From: Arsukibacterium indicum
Lineage (GTDB): Bacteria > Pseudomonadota > Gammaproteobacteria > Enterobacterales > Alteromonadaceae
NCBI RefSeq assembly: GCF_019100565.1
Contig: NZ_JAHRID010000008.1
Coordinates: forward strand, 1 to 64,000
Length of the DNA stretch: 64,000 bases
Direction: 5' to 3'
Numbering within the stretch: position 1 is the stretch's first letter; each line of letters begins with the position of its first letter. Positions 56,105 through 63,927 of this stretch are shown here, piece after piece. The notes under the pieces are model-generated. The model was not told the origin of the DNA, searched no databases, and saw only the letters and a list, made by a program, of their open reading frames with translations. A program made the position numbers and the translations under genes.

Positions 56105-56974
56105 TTACCCGCTAACCCGGGTTGAAGAGTGCGGCCAGCGGATTTGCTGAACATCAGCGACAAAAAAGGGGAAATAATCAGGGGTGCCAAAATGATTACC
56201 GGCTTCGACATGGCTGGGTAGGGTGAAGCCGCCAAAATCTCGAAAATCAGATAAATAACCACCAAACGGCTGCAGGGTGTAACGCCGTTGCCGGTTGGCA
56301 TCACTCCAGCGCATCATACTGACCAGCACGGGCTGGCCATTATCTGCTACCGTCAACTCTACTGTCTGGCTCAGGCCCTGCTGGTTAACTGTCAGCCGGG
56401 CACTGTTGTCGCTCAGGTGGCTCCAGCTTACGCCGGTGCGCGGCAAAACGGCTGCCGGCGTCCAGAACACGGCTTCTGCCACATAGCGGCCAAAGGCGGC
56501 GCGACGCTGATCCAGGCTGGCCCCTTTGCGTGCTACCGGTAACAATTCGAACAGCCAGAAGCGGGTCCAGCTGGCGCTGTCTGAACCGGCGATGCGCCAC
56601 AGGTTACGCCGGGCCTGCATTTGCCAGATAAAACCGGCCGGCGGTGCCAGTATCTGGCGGGCTTGCATGTCTAAATAATCCGGCTTCAGCCGGCTGCCCA
56701 TGCCAAAGCGGCCGGTCATGGCAATATCAGCCACGGTATATAACGGCGTGCCCGGGGCAATACAAAAAGTAAAAAAGCGTTGGGCTGCCAGCGGCAGGCC
56801 ATTTAGCATGGCCGGGTCAAAATAACCTGGCTCAGCTGGCTGGCGGGCCCTAAGTTCGGCAAACAGTTGCTTGTCGGCCTGGTAATCCAGCAGCCGCAAG
56901 CCAAGCAAGCCGGCAACAACCAGGATTAGCACCACTATGGTGGTTGTGATAATCAGGGGCATGATTTCTGTCAT
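56105..56974 (-). CDS. DUF6544/DUF6920-like membrane protein
   Basis: Protein of 289 residues with one N-terminal transmembrane helix (about 6-30) and a soluble domain with LPLAAQRFFTF near 60 and LDMQARQILAPPAGFIWQ near 100, which recall DUF6544/DUF6920 proteins of unknown function. ATG 56974 or ATG 56962 could start it. It is divergent from the carbonic anhydrase gene and convergent with the S9 peptidase gene. Confidence 0.65.
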   Translation of the reverse strand: MTEIMPLIITTTIVVLILVVAGLLGLRLLDYQADKQLFAELRARQPAEPGYFDPAMLNGLPLAAQRFFTFCIAPGTPLYTVADIAMTGRFGMGSRLKPDYLDMQARQILAPPAGFIWQMQARRNLWRIAGSDSASWTRFWLFELLPVARKGASLDQRRAAFGRYVAEAVFWTPAAVLPRTGVSWSHLSDNSARLTVNQQGLSQTVELTVADNGQPVLVSMMRWSDANRQRRYTLQPFGGYLSDFRDFGGFTLPSHVEAGNHFGTPDYFPFFVADVQQIRWPHSSTRVSG

Positions 56975-57057
56975 ATCATCCGTCTTTTTGTTAAAAACAG
57001 GTAAAGCGTAGCAGGCGCGGGCAAGTCACGCCGCTATTGCGGTAACGTTTAGCTGTT

Positions 57058-57094
57058 TTTTAATCTGATTTTAATCTTGGTTTTAAATCAGATT
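57058..57094 (+). promoter_or_regulatory. PmrA/PhoB-type direct repeat box before the carbonic anhydrase gene
   Basis: TTTAAT-N5-TTTAAT (57059-57075), each inside TTTTAATC, has the exact 11-bp repeat period of OmpR/PhoB-type response-regulator boxes and fits the PmrA/QseB pattern YTTAAK-N5-YTTAAK. A third TTTTAAATC follows at 57081-57089. The same bases also form a 10-bp inverted repeat AATCTGATTT / AAATCAGATT (57062-57071, 57085-57094). The response regulator gene at 57979 is the obvious candidate reader. Confidence 0.5.
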
Positions 57095-57143
57095 CAGCTT
57101 CGTTTTGTAAACTGCTGCTGTTAAAACACAGGAGTAAACCACC

Positions 57144-58001
57144 ATGAAAAACCTGACAAAATTTAGTTTGATTGCGGCATTAGTTGCCACTGGTGCGCAA
57201 GCTCACAACCATGGCCAGGCCGTGGCAGACAGTGTACTTAAACAGCAGCGCCTTGAGCTGGCTGAAAACACAGAAGGTAAGGGTTTTGGGCCGCAGTCGC
57301 CGCGTGATCTGGCAACACTTAACGGTGAAAACAACAGAATATTTGCAACCGCGCCTGATCATCAGCAAATGAACCTGTGTAATATTCATTTTCATGCGGG
57401 GGCCGAACACAAAGGGGGCGAATTTACCCGCTATCTTGGTAATGGGGATGGCGCTGGCGTAGGCACCGGTTTTGGCTATAGCGGTAAGCTGAAACCTGAA
57501 TGGTTAGAACCCATCGATAGCAGCGAAGTATGTAAAGGCGATAACAACGGTTTAAAACCCGGAGACACCATTGAGTTGCATTACGTGTTCACCAGTGCCC
57601 AGATTACGCCAGGCCCCACCCTTGGTTCCTGTCTGGCAGAATCGACAATGAATCCGCAGCTGAGGGTTGAAGGTCAGGTTTATGTGCTGGTCAACGATGA
57701 TGATGCTCTTGATTTCGCGGAGCTCACCGAATTTGGGATGCGGGATGGGTATTATCAGCCGTTTAATATCCCTGCTAATACCGGTGAGCCTGTGCGCTAT
57801 GAAGGGTCAACCACCGGGCCTGCATATAATACTAAGGGCTCACCATTACAGGTTTCCTGGAGTGTTCGACCAAAAGTTGCCATGGTCGATATTCAAAGCG
57901 TAGGTAAATGGTGTGACAACAATCCATTTGAAGAGAAAAGTGCACATGGTGTACGTAATCTGGTGATTAACCCAAAACTTATTTCAGATATTGATCAGTA
58001 A
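57144..58001 (+). CDS. Periplasmic delta-class carbonic anhydrase
   Basis: Exported protein of 285 residues (signal ending GAQA), then a His-rich AHNHGQ. The conserved segment MNLCNIHFHAGAEHKGGEFT (about 75-94) carries the likely zinc histidines and resembles bacterial delta-class carbonic anhydrases (CA_like family). It would hydrate CO2 to bicarbonate in the periplasm. Several cysteines may form disulfides. The promoter region carries a PmrA/PhoB-type box, and the gene converges on, and overlaps by 23 bp, a two-component system. Family assignment is from motif recognition. Confidence 0.75.
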   Translation: MKNLTKFSLIAALVATGAQAHNHGQAVADSVLKQQRLELAENTEGKGFGPQSPRDLATLNGENNRIFATAPDHQQMNLCNIHFHAGAEHKGGEFTRYLGNGDGAGVGTGFGYSGKLKPEWLEPIDSSEVCKGDNNGLKPGDTIELHYVFTSAQITPGPTLGSCLAESTMNPQLRVEGQVYVLVNDDDALDFAELTEFGMRDGYYQPFNIPANTGEPVRYEGSTTGPAYNTKGSPLQVSWSVRPKVAMVDIQSVGKWCDNNPFEEKSAHGVRNLVINPKLISDIDQ

Positions 58002-58680
58002 GACAAAGGCTGAAACGATAACCGGTGCCCCGCAGTGTCTGAATACAACCAGCACTGCCGGGGCACATTATTTTCTGACGGAGTCTGCTAATATAAACAT
58101 CCACAATATTAGTTTGTGGATCGGCCTGAGTGCCCCAAACCCGGTTCAAAATGCGTTCACGACTGAATACCACGCCTTCGTTTTCCAGAAATAGCTTTAA
58201 CAAATCAAATTCAATTTTGGTAAGTGACAACAGTTGTTCGCCACTCCATGCCTGATGGCTGTTTAAATCCAGATTAATGTGGCCAAGATGTAATGCGGTT
58301 TGCTGGGTTGGCGGTGCAGCTGTATTCCGGCGAAGCAGTACCTCAATTCTTACTAGTAACTCATCAAAATCAAAAGGTTTAGCCAGGTAGTCGTCAGCAC
58401 CACTCTTTAATCCGGCAATCCGGTCACTTACCTCATGTAATGCCGAAAGCAAGATAATTTTCGCTTGTGGTGCGTCCCGTCTTAATTGCGGCAGTACCGT
58501 CAGGCTGTCTTCATCAACAAACAGCCGATCGAGCACAATCACATCAGGCTGACAAAGCCTGGCGGTGCTGCATAACTGATGTAATTGGGTAATACTCTGG
58601 CATTGATAGCCTTCAGCCGTTAAGCCGCGTGCTAAAAAGTTAACCAGTGGCAGTTCATCATCTGCTATCAGTAATTTCAC
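57979..58680 (-). CDS. OmpR-family response regulator
   Basis: Cytoplasmic two-component regulator of 233 residues. The receiver has phospho-acceptor Asp51 in VIVLDRLF, acidic residues in IADDE near the N-terminus and Lys in YLAKPFDFDE (about 98-107). A winged-helix domain (about 140-230) ends in VDVYISRLRQKI and TLRGTGYRF. It overlaps its kinase gene as ATGA and overlaps the carbonic anhydrase gene end by 23 bp. It may bind the TTTAAT-N5-TTTAAT box at 57059-57075 (inference). Confidence 0.93.
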   Translation of the reverse strand: MKLLIADDELPLVNFLARGLTAEGYQCQSITQLHQLCSTARLCQPDVIVLDRLFVDEDSLTVLPQLRRDAPQAKIILLSALHEVSDRIAGLKSGADDYLAKPFDFDELLVRIEVLLRRNTAAPPTQQTALHLGHINLDLNSHQAWSGEQLLSLTKIEFDLLKLFLENEGVVFSRERILNRVWGTQADPQTNIVDVYISRLRQKIMCPGSAGCIQTLRGTGYRFSLCLTDQYLK

Positions 58681-60236
58681 TGCAGTATCTCCGTGGGCAA
58701 TACCACATTGAACACGGTGCCTTTAGCAGGCTCGGATTGCACGTCAATCTGGCCTGCATGGGCAACAATAATCTCTTTGGCAATTGCCAGACCAAGACCG
58801 GTACCGTCTTTGTTACGTTGTAACCTGACAAAACGGTCAAAAATGTAGGGCAGGTCAGTGGGCGCAATGCCCGGGCCATTGTCAGCAACGGTAATTGTCA
58901 GCAGGCTGTTTTTCATTGAGGCAGTTAAGGTAATGGTGCAGCCGGCATTAGTATATTTAATCGCGTTATCCAGAATCGCAGCAATGGCCTGACTTAGCCT
59001 TGATTCATCAGCCAGTAAAACCAGCAACTGGCAGCTTTCTTCAATCCTGTACTCAAAATGATGGCTGCGGGCATAACTACGCCATTGTTCAGCCAGTGTG
59101 ATAAGCCAGTCTGCCACGTCAATTTCTGCCAGCTCCAGTTTAAGCTGGCCAATATCTGCGCGTGCCAACAGCAGCAAATCATCAATTAACCTGCTCATTG
59201 CTACCGCCTGCTCCAGCACAGATTGCAGCGCTTGCCGGTAATTTTGCTGGTTGGCATCCGTTTGCCGTAGCGTCACCTGGGCCTCCCCCCGGATAATGGT
59301 CACAGGGGTACGCAATTCGTGACTAATATCAGTCAAAAACTGTCGTCGCTTATTATCGGTAGCCGTTAAAAGTTGGTTGGCCTGCACCAGTTGCTGAGTT
59401 CGCTGCTGTACTTCACTCTCCAGTGCTACCCTTGAACGCTGATCATCCTGCTGGTGTTGCCATAATTTTTCTGCCATTGAATTAAACGCCAGCGCCAATT
59501 GGCGGAACTCATCATCCAGGTTCTCTGGTAAACGGTGAGTATATCGGCCTTGTGCGAGGGCTTCGGTACCTGCTTTAATGGTTTGCAGTGGTTGATACAG
59601 CTGGTTTAACAGCCATAAACAGCTCAGCACAATCAGCGGGATACCCACCACGCCCAGGCCAATGCTGAACCATATAATGGTGCTATTCAAAGTGTCTATT
59701 CGTGAGTTTATGGCACCCACTACAAGGGTTTGACGTGAAACTGCGGCGTTAATGGCGTCCCGAAACTGATTGTCTATGGTCACTTCAAGCAAACGTCTTA
59801 CCTGTTCTCGCTGGCCGGGTGCAATGGTTGCCGGCTCGGCGGTAATGATGGCAAATTCACTGACAATAGTGTTAATCAGCCGGGCCAAATCTTCAGTGTC
59901 TTCAACACTGCCCTGGGTCATTTCCGGGCCCAGATCATCACGCTGCTGGCGTTCAAGCATCCTGATTTTATTTAACGACTGATCAATGAGCTTTTGTTTA
60001 TTGCGTATGTTTGCCTGGTTGGCATTTTTACCAAATAAAAGTTCGTCGGTTAGTTGCTTAAACAGCCGGTAAGAAATACTGGATAACTGCTGATGCTCTA
60101 CCAGCAAGCTTTGAGCTGTTGTGCTTTGTGCCAGATTTTTGCTGGTAACATGCGCAGAAAGCGCCGCAGACACCATAACAACCGTCAGCACTAATGTCAG
60201 CGCTGCCCCCAGTATAAATAACTTATATCGATACAT
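58677..60236 (-). CDS. HAMP-containing sensor histidine kinase
   Basis: Inner-membrane kinase of 519 residues: transmembrane helix (about 8-30), periplasmic helical sensor (about 35-185), second helix (about 188-212), HAMP (about 213-265), coiled coil, HisKA with ISHELRTPVTIIRGEAQ (His about 305), and HATPase with DNAIKYT, DNGPGIAP and GTGLGLAIAKE. First gene of the operon with its regulator. The helical periplasmic domain resembles four-helix-bundle sensors; the signal is unknown. Confidence 0.92.
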   Translation of the reverse strand: MYRYKLFILGAALTLVLTVVMVSAALSAHVTSKNLAQSTTAQSLLVEHQQLSSISYRLFKQLTDELLFGKNANQANIRNKQKLIDQSLNKIRMLERQQRDDLGPEMTQGSVEDTEDLARLINTIVSEFAIITAEPATIAPGQREQVRRLLEVTIDNQFRDAINAAVSRQTLVVGAINSRIDTLNSTIIWFSIGLGVVGIPLIVLSCLWLLNQLYQPLQTIKAGTEALAQGRYTHRLPENLDDEFRQLALAFNSMAEKLWQHQQDDQRSRVALESEVQQRTQQLVQANQLLTATDNKRRQFLTDISHELRTPVTIIRGEAQVTLRQTDANQQNYRQALQSVLEQAVAMSRLIDDLLLLARADIGQLKLELAEIDVADWLITLAEQWRSYARSHHFEYRIEESCQLLVLLADESRLSQAIAAILDNAIKYTNAGCTITLTASMKNSLLTITVADNGPGIAPTDLPYIFDRFVRLQRNKDGTGLGLAIAKEIIVAHAGQIDVQSEPAKGTVFNVVLPTEILQ

Positions 60237-60299
60237 AGTCGCTCAAAACATAAGATAACGAATGAATTCATAAGTTACGGCCAGCAGCACGTAACCTGA

Positions 60300-60351
60300 C
60301 TGACAGCTAGTCTAAGCCAGTTAATTCATTTTATGAATCTTTAGCTGTCAG
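60300..60351. promoter_or_regulatory. Nested inverted repeats upstream of the kinase-regulator operon
   Basis: CTGACAGCTA (60300-60309) and TAGCTGTCAG (60342-60351) are perfectly complementary over 10 bp. Between them ATTCAT-TTT-ATGAAT forms an inner palindrome, and a further palindrome ATGAATTCAT lies at 60262-60271 nearer the gene. It lies 64-115 bp before the kinase start, so it could be an operator or leader structure of the two-component operon. Confidence 0.4.
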
Positions 60352-60493
60352 GTATTTCAGTTTTAGCCAGCCTGACCCTGATAAGGGTGTAGCAAGCAGG
60401 TTCTGGCAATGGCTGATAAAGCCGCTGAAACATTAACCATCAGTAACGTCTGGTTGTCAGGCTGTAGTCGATATCAGACAGTCACAAAATGCC

Positions 60494-61790
60494 CTATTGT
60501 TTTAACCTTAGAATCAGCTCGGCCACTTCGGCCACCCCGCGCTGCACGTCGTCAAGCCCGCTGCTCACCCCCGATATTTTTTGCTGACCCTGAGCCGACG
60601 CCTGCTGAATTTTACTCATTTGCTGATAAATCTGGCTGATTAAGCCGGCGTTGCTTTCAATAACCGTTGCCACTTTATTGGTGGCCTCGCTGGTGCGCGC
60701 GGCTAAAGTACGCACTTCATCGGCTACCACGGCAAAGCCCCGGCCCGACTCTCCGGCCCGGGCCGCTTCTATTGCTGCGTTTAATGCCAGTAAATTCGTT
60801 TGATCCGCTATCGCTCTGATGGTGGTAACAATTTCCTGAATACTGTTAGACTGCTCGTTCAACTGTTTGCTGATAGCACTGGCACCGTCGACCTCGCTGG
60901 CTATCATGCCAGAGGTGGTGACGGCTTCGCTAAGCGCCTGGCTGGCCGATGCGGTTATCCGGGCTGTTTTGTCTGAGGTGGCCGAGGCCTGATCAGCAGC
61001 ATCATAAGCCCGGATAATGCGCGCGGTAATGTCGCTGGCCAGTTTAACAATTTTGGTAACCTGGTTTTTTTCGTTAAATATCGGATTGTAGCTGGCTTCC
61101 AGCCATATCGACTGGCCAGCTTTGTTTTTTCGCTCAAACAAGCCTGAAAAAGCTTTGCCCGCCGCCATTTCCTGCCAGAACCGGGGATTTTTTTTATAGA
61201 AATCGGGGTAACAGAACATTTCGTGATGCTTACCAACTATTTCCTGCTTCTGGTAGCCGGTTGCTGCCAGAAACAACGAGTTAGCATCTTCAATAATGCC
61301 TTGTGGTGTAAAGTGAATAATGGCGGTGGTGCGGTCAAACGCGTCAAACACCGCATTCTGAAAATCCAGCCGCTGCTGGTTTTTGGTAATATCACGGGCA
61401 ATTTTTATAATTCTGGTTACCTTGCCTGCCGGATCTTTCACCGGAAAATAACTGGCATCCAGGTACATTACCTCTGCCTGTTTAGTACGCCGTTCAAATA
61501 CACCACTATGGCTTTGCCCCACCGCCAGCTCGCGCCAGAATTGTTTATAATCGGCCGACGCCGCATAGTCTTTGTCACAAAACAGCCGGTGGTGCTGGCC
61601 CAGTACCTCATGTTCCTGATAACCGGTTGCCTGCAAAAACAACGGGTTTACCCGGCTGACCACGCCATCGGGGGGTAAATTCAATATAGGCAACATGGGT
61701 GCGAATGGCTTGCAGAGCAGCGTTGCTCTCGTCCAGCTGCTGCTGGCAGGCCGTCAAAGCGGGTTGCAAATCAGGTGTATTCCAGAACAT
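60494..61790 (-). CDS. Double-PAS methyl-accepting chemotaxis protein, frameshifted in a G6 tract
   Basis: Soluble chemoreceptor with two PAS domains (each ending in R..K.ARDIT or KLASDIT-type PAC motifs) and an MCP signalling domain with [20 protein letters not shown]. The longest open frame starts only at 61696 with an implausible N-terminus. The true N-terminus ([20 protein letters not shown], from ATG 61790 with CGGAG upstream) is in another frame and ends YIEFTP. The two frames join at the run of six C on the coding strand (61670-61675); with five C the text reads [14 protein letters not shown], the expected PAS start. So this copy is out of frame by one base: slippage, mutation or sequence error. 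Confidence 0.8.
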
Positions 61791-61938
61791 AGGTACTCCG
61801 TAGTTTGGGCTATATGTCAACGCTATCAGGGCGTCAGTTAGTTTTGCGTCTTAATAAACCGCATCGGTGCTCCGTTACACCCTTAAGTTGCAACTTTTTG
61901 TACCAACCAAACTGTCCTGGTATTTCAGTAAGCGTTAA

Positions 61939-62358
61939 TCAATCAACCGCCAGCCTCTGCTGGTTATCGGTATTAAATCCATGCGTCTCCAGCCAGTCGA
62001 ACGCCTGCTGCGGGTGCATAAATCTTTGCAATTCAAAGCGCTGTGGAACCTTCTTCACCATCTTGTCCAGCTGGAACTCTTTCACCGTATTGGGCCAGTA
62101 AACATGGGCCGAGTAACGCAAATTATGCTCAATAGTCCAGCCAACCAGTTCTTTAATAATTGGCTCAATACCGGGCACGCCTAAATGCCAGTTTTCCAGA
62201 AAGGTAATATTAGCCCAGTCACCACCAGTTAATGGTATTGCTGCAGCTTTAAAATCACGGGCATAATCTTTAGCATCCAGCTCGGTCCAGCTGCCTTTTA
62301 CCATGGCGATTAATACGTTGTTATCCAGCCAGATATTAAATTTAGGGTTGTATTTCAT
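61939..62358 (-). CDS. Hypothetical protein, possibly STAS/SpoIIAA-like
   Basis: Cytoplasmic protein of 139 residues. The pattern of alternating strands and helices (NNVLIAMVKGSWTELDAKDY, then WANITFLENWHLGVP) recalls SpoIIAA/STAS-like folds seen in marine gammaproteobacterial hypothetical proteins, but no diagnostic motif allows a firm call. It lies behind the chemoreceptor gene in the same direction, 149 bp away, with its own start context unclear. Confidence 0.6.
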   Translation of the reverse strand: MKYNPKFNIWLDNNVLIAMVKGSWTELDAKDYARDFKAAAIPLTGGDWANITFLENWHLGVPGIEPIIKELVGWTIEHNLRYSAHVYWPNTVKEFQLDKMVKKVPQRFELQRFMHPQQAFDWLETHGFNTDNQQRLAVD

Positions 62359-62449
62359 ATCAGCGGCCTTGCTGTCAAAAACAGTTTAAGCGTAGCAGGC
62401 ATTGCTAAACCGGGCGCAATTTTAACCGGTATTAACAGAACAGCTGAGC

Positions 62450-62731
62450 CTAACCGTAATTCCAGCTTAGACCATGCTGGGCGAACAGGGCACAGTCTTT
62501 ATCAAACCACTGTTTAAAGGGTGACACATCAAAGCCGTGCAACTGGGCCAGGTAGGCATAGCGCAGCGAGGTGCTCAGTAAATCAGGGTAGCGCCATATT
62601 TTGCCAAAGGCCACCACGCAAAGCGTTGGCTGTTCGGCCAGTATTTCAAGCACTTTCATTACCTGGTGTAAGTAGCGTAGCTCTGCAGTTAGCGCCGGGC
62701 TAATTGGTGCAGGCGGTGGAGTATGCTGCAT
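62450..62731 (-). CDS. Hypothetical small protein
   Basis: Protein of 93 residues, not recognised. It has a Pro-rich N-terminus (TPPPAPISPAL) and helical, aromatic-rich remainder (GKIWRYPDLLSTSLRYAYLA). There is no signal peptide. It is in the same direction as the gene at 61939-62358. Codon use resembles the core genome, so it is probably real. Confidence 0.5.
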   Translation of the reverse strand: MQHTPPPAPISPALTAELRYLHQVMKVLEILAEQPTLCVVAFGKIWRYPDLLSTSLRYAYLAQLHGFDVSPFKQWFDKDCALFAQHGLSWNYG

Positions 62732-63342
62732 AAGCCGGCCCTGTTAGGTTGTACTGTGCTTAATTTAGGGTATCGGCCGGGGTAATAATAGGTTTAGTCA
62801 GTTATCGTCAGTTTGATGTGTACTGATATCGTACATATCAGCATTCGCTCAGTGAACAATACATAGCTTCAGGGAGAATCGGTTTGCTCTAAGTCAACCG
62901 TTGAGGCCCTGGACGGGCGGACAAATGCGCATGGAGCGCATTTGAACAGCTCTGCTGGCCCGAAGGGTAAACTTCATGGATGGAAGTTTATAAACGAGCC
63001 CCCATGGATGGGTTCACGGCGTGTTGACGTGAGCAAACCGGTTCGGACTATCAACAATCTTTTTCCAAAAAGCACGCTGTTTAACTTCACCTATCAGGCT
63101 AACTGAGTCGGCTCTGTGGCTTAACTCTGGTTTGGTAAAGGTGCTCCAGTGCTTCGCTAATGGTCATATCGTCGTTTTCGCCAAGGTAACGCTCTACCTG
63201 CTTATTCACAAAAATAACCGCTTGTCTTTGTGCTGCTTAAAACATGAGTGAGCTTCTCCTCTAATAATTCACCGAAATTCAAATTTATATTGATGCGATA
63301 GCTGGTTATTGGTACAACAATCGCCAGTTAAGTAAGGCGCTA
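62732..63342. other. Non-coding stretch with repeat element and gene debris
   Basis: Holds the full-length GGA-hairpin element (62874-63045) and, on the minus strand, a short frame 63099-63209 (GTG start, 36 residues, VNKQVERYLGENDDMTISEA...) that reads like a real protein C-terminus but lacks a normal beginning. This looks like the junction between the core genome and an acquired unit to the right. Confidence 0.5.
62874..63045. repeat. Dispersed GGA-hairpin element, copy 2 (long form)
   Basis: About 172 bp with near-perfect terminal inverted repeats: AATCGGTTTGCTCTAAGTC at the left against GACGTGAGCAAACCGGTTC at the right. Internal hairpins: GCCC-TGGAC-GGGC (62906-62918); CAAATGCGC-ATGGA-GCGCATTTG (62922-62944, 9 bp perfect); CAGC-TCT-GCTG (62947-62957); CCC-GAA-GGG; TAAACTTC-ATGGATG-GAAGTTTA (62968-62990, 8 bp perfect); CCCA-TGGA-TGGG (63001-63012). 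The four main loops all contain TGGA. Copy 1 at 33376-33475 shares both ends and the flanking blocks but lacks the two middle hairpins. Confidence 0.8.
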
Positions 63343-63345
63343 ATG

Positions 63346-63927
63346 ATGTCAGTCGAGTTTTATAACCTTAATGCCAGCCAATTTGCCGCAGACACGACTA
63401 ATGTCGATATGTCAGAGCTTTATGCCCGTTTTTTACCAAAACTGCCGTCGAATGGCGTTATATTAGATGCGGGTTGTGGCACAGGGCGTGATAGTCGTTT
63501 TTTTCTAGCTAAGGGTTTTACTGTTTGTGCATTTGATGCTAGTACGGAAATGGTGCGTTTAGCCCGTGAGTTAACCGGGCTTGATGTTCGTCTTGATACT
63601 TTTTTGTCTTATCAGTCCGATATCCATTTCGATGGGATCTGGGCTTGTGCATCTTTGTTGCACGTCGCGGAGGCTGAGCTTGCTGCAACATTTAATCACC
63701 TTGGCACGTTTTTAAAACCAAATGGTGTTCTTTATTGCTCTTTTAAGTTAGGTTTAGCTGAAATGCAGCGTGATGGCCGCTGTTTTACCCAAATGACGGC
63801 TGACCGCTTGGGTGTTGCTTTATCCGATACTCGACTACAAATATCAGAGCACTGGATCTCGGATGATGCCAGACCGGGCCGTAGCCATGAGCAATGGCTT
63901 AATGCGTTATTGGAACCTAGGGTTTGA
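63346..63927 (+). CDS. Class I SAM-dependent methyltransferase
   Basis: Rossmann-fold methyltransferase of 193 residues. Motif I is VILDAGCGTGRDSRFF (about 38-53), the acidic loop is VCAFDAS (about 60), and motif IV is WACASLLHV (about 104). It resembles small TehB-like methyltransferases of unknown substrate. ATG 63346 has AAGG 8 nt upstream; ATG 63343 is equally possible. Its stop overlaps the next frame (TTGA at 63924), so it is in an operon with the partial gene at the window edge, which suggests an accessory nucleic-acid-related system. Confidence 0.8.
   Translation: MSVEFYNLNASQFAADTTNVDMSELYARFLPKLPSNGVILDAGCGTGRDSRFFLAKGFTVCAFDASTEMVRLARELTGLDVRLDTFLSYQSDIHFDGIWACASLLHVAEAELAATFNHLGTFLKPNGVLYCSFKLGLAEMQRDGRCFTQMTADRLGVALSDTRLQISEHWISDDARPGRSHEQWLNALLEPRV

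Noticed and set aside
61608-61820. Separate 70-residue minus-strand gene
   Set aside because: Its sequence is the N-terminus of the chemoreceptor displaced by the frameshift at the G6 tract; it is described with that gene.
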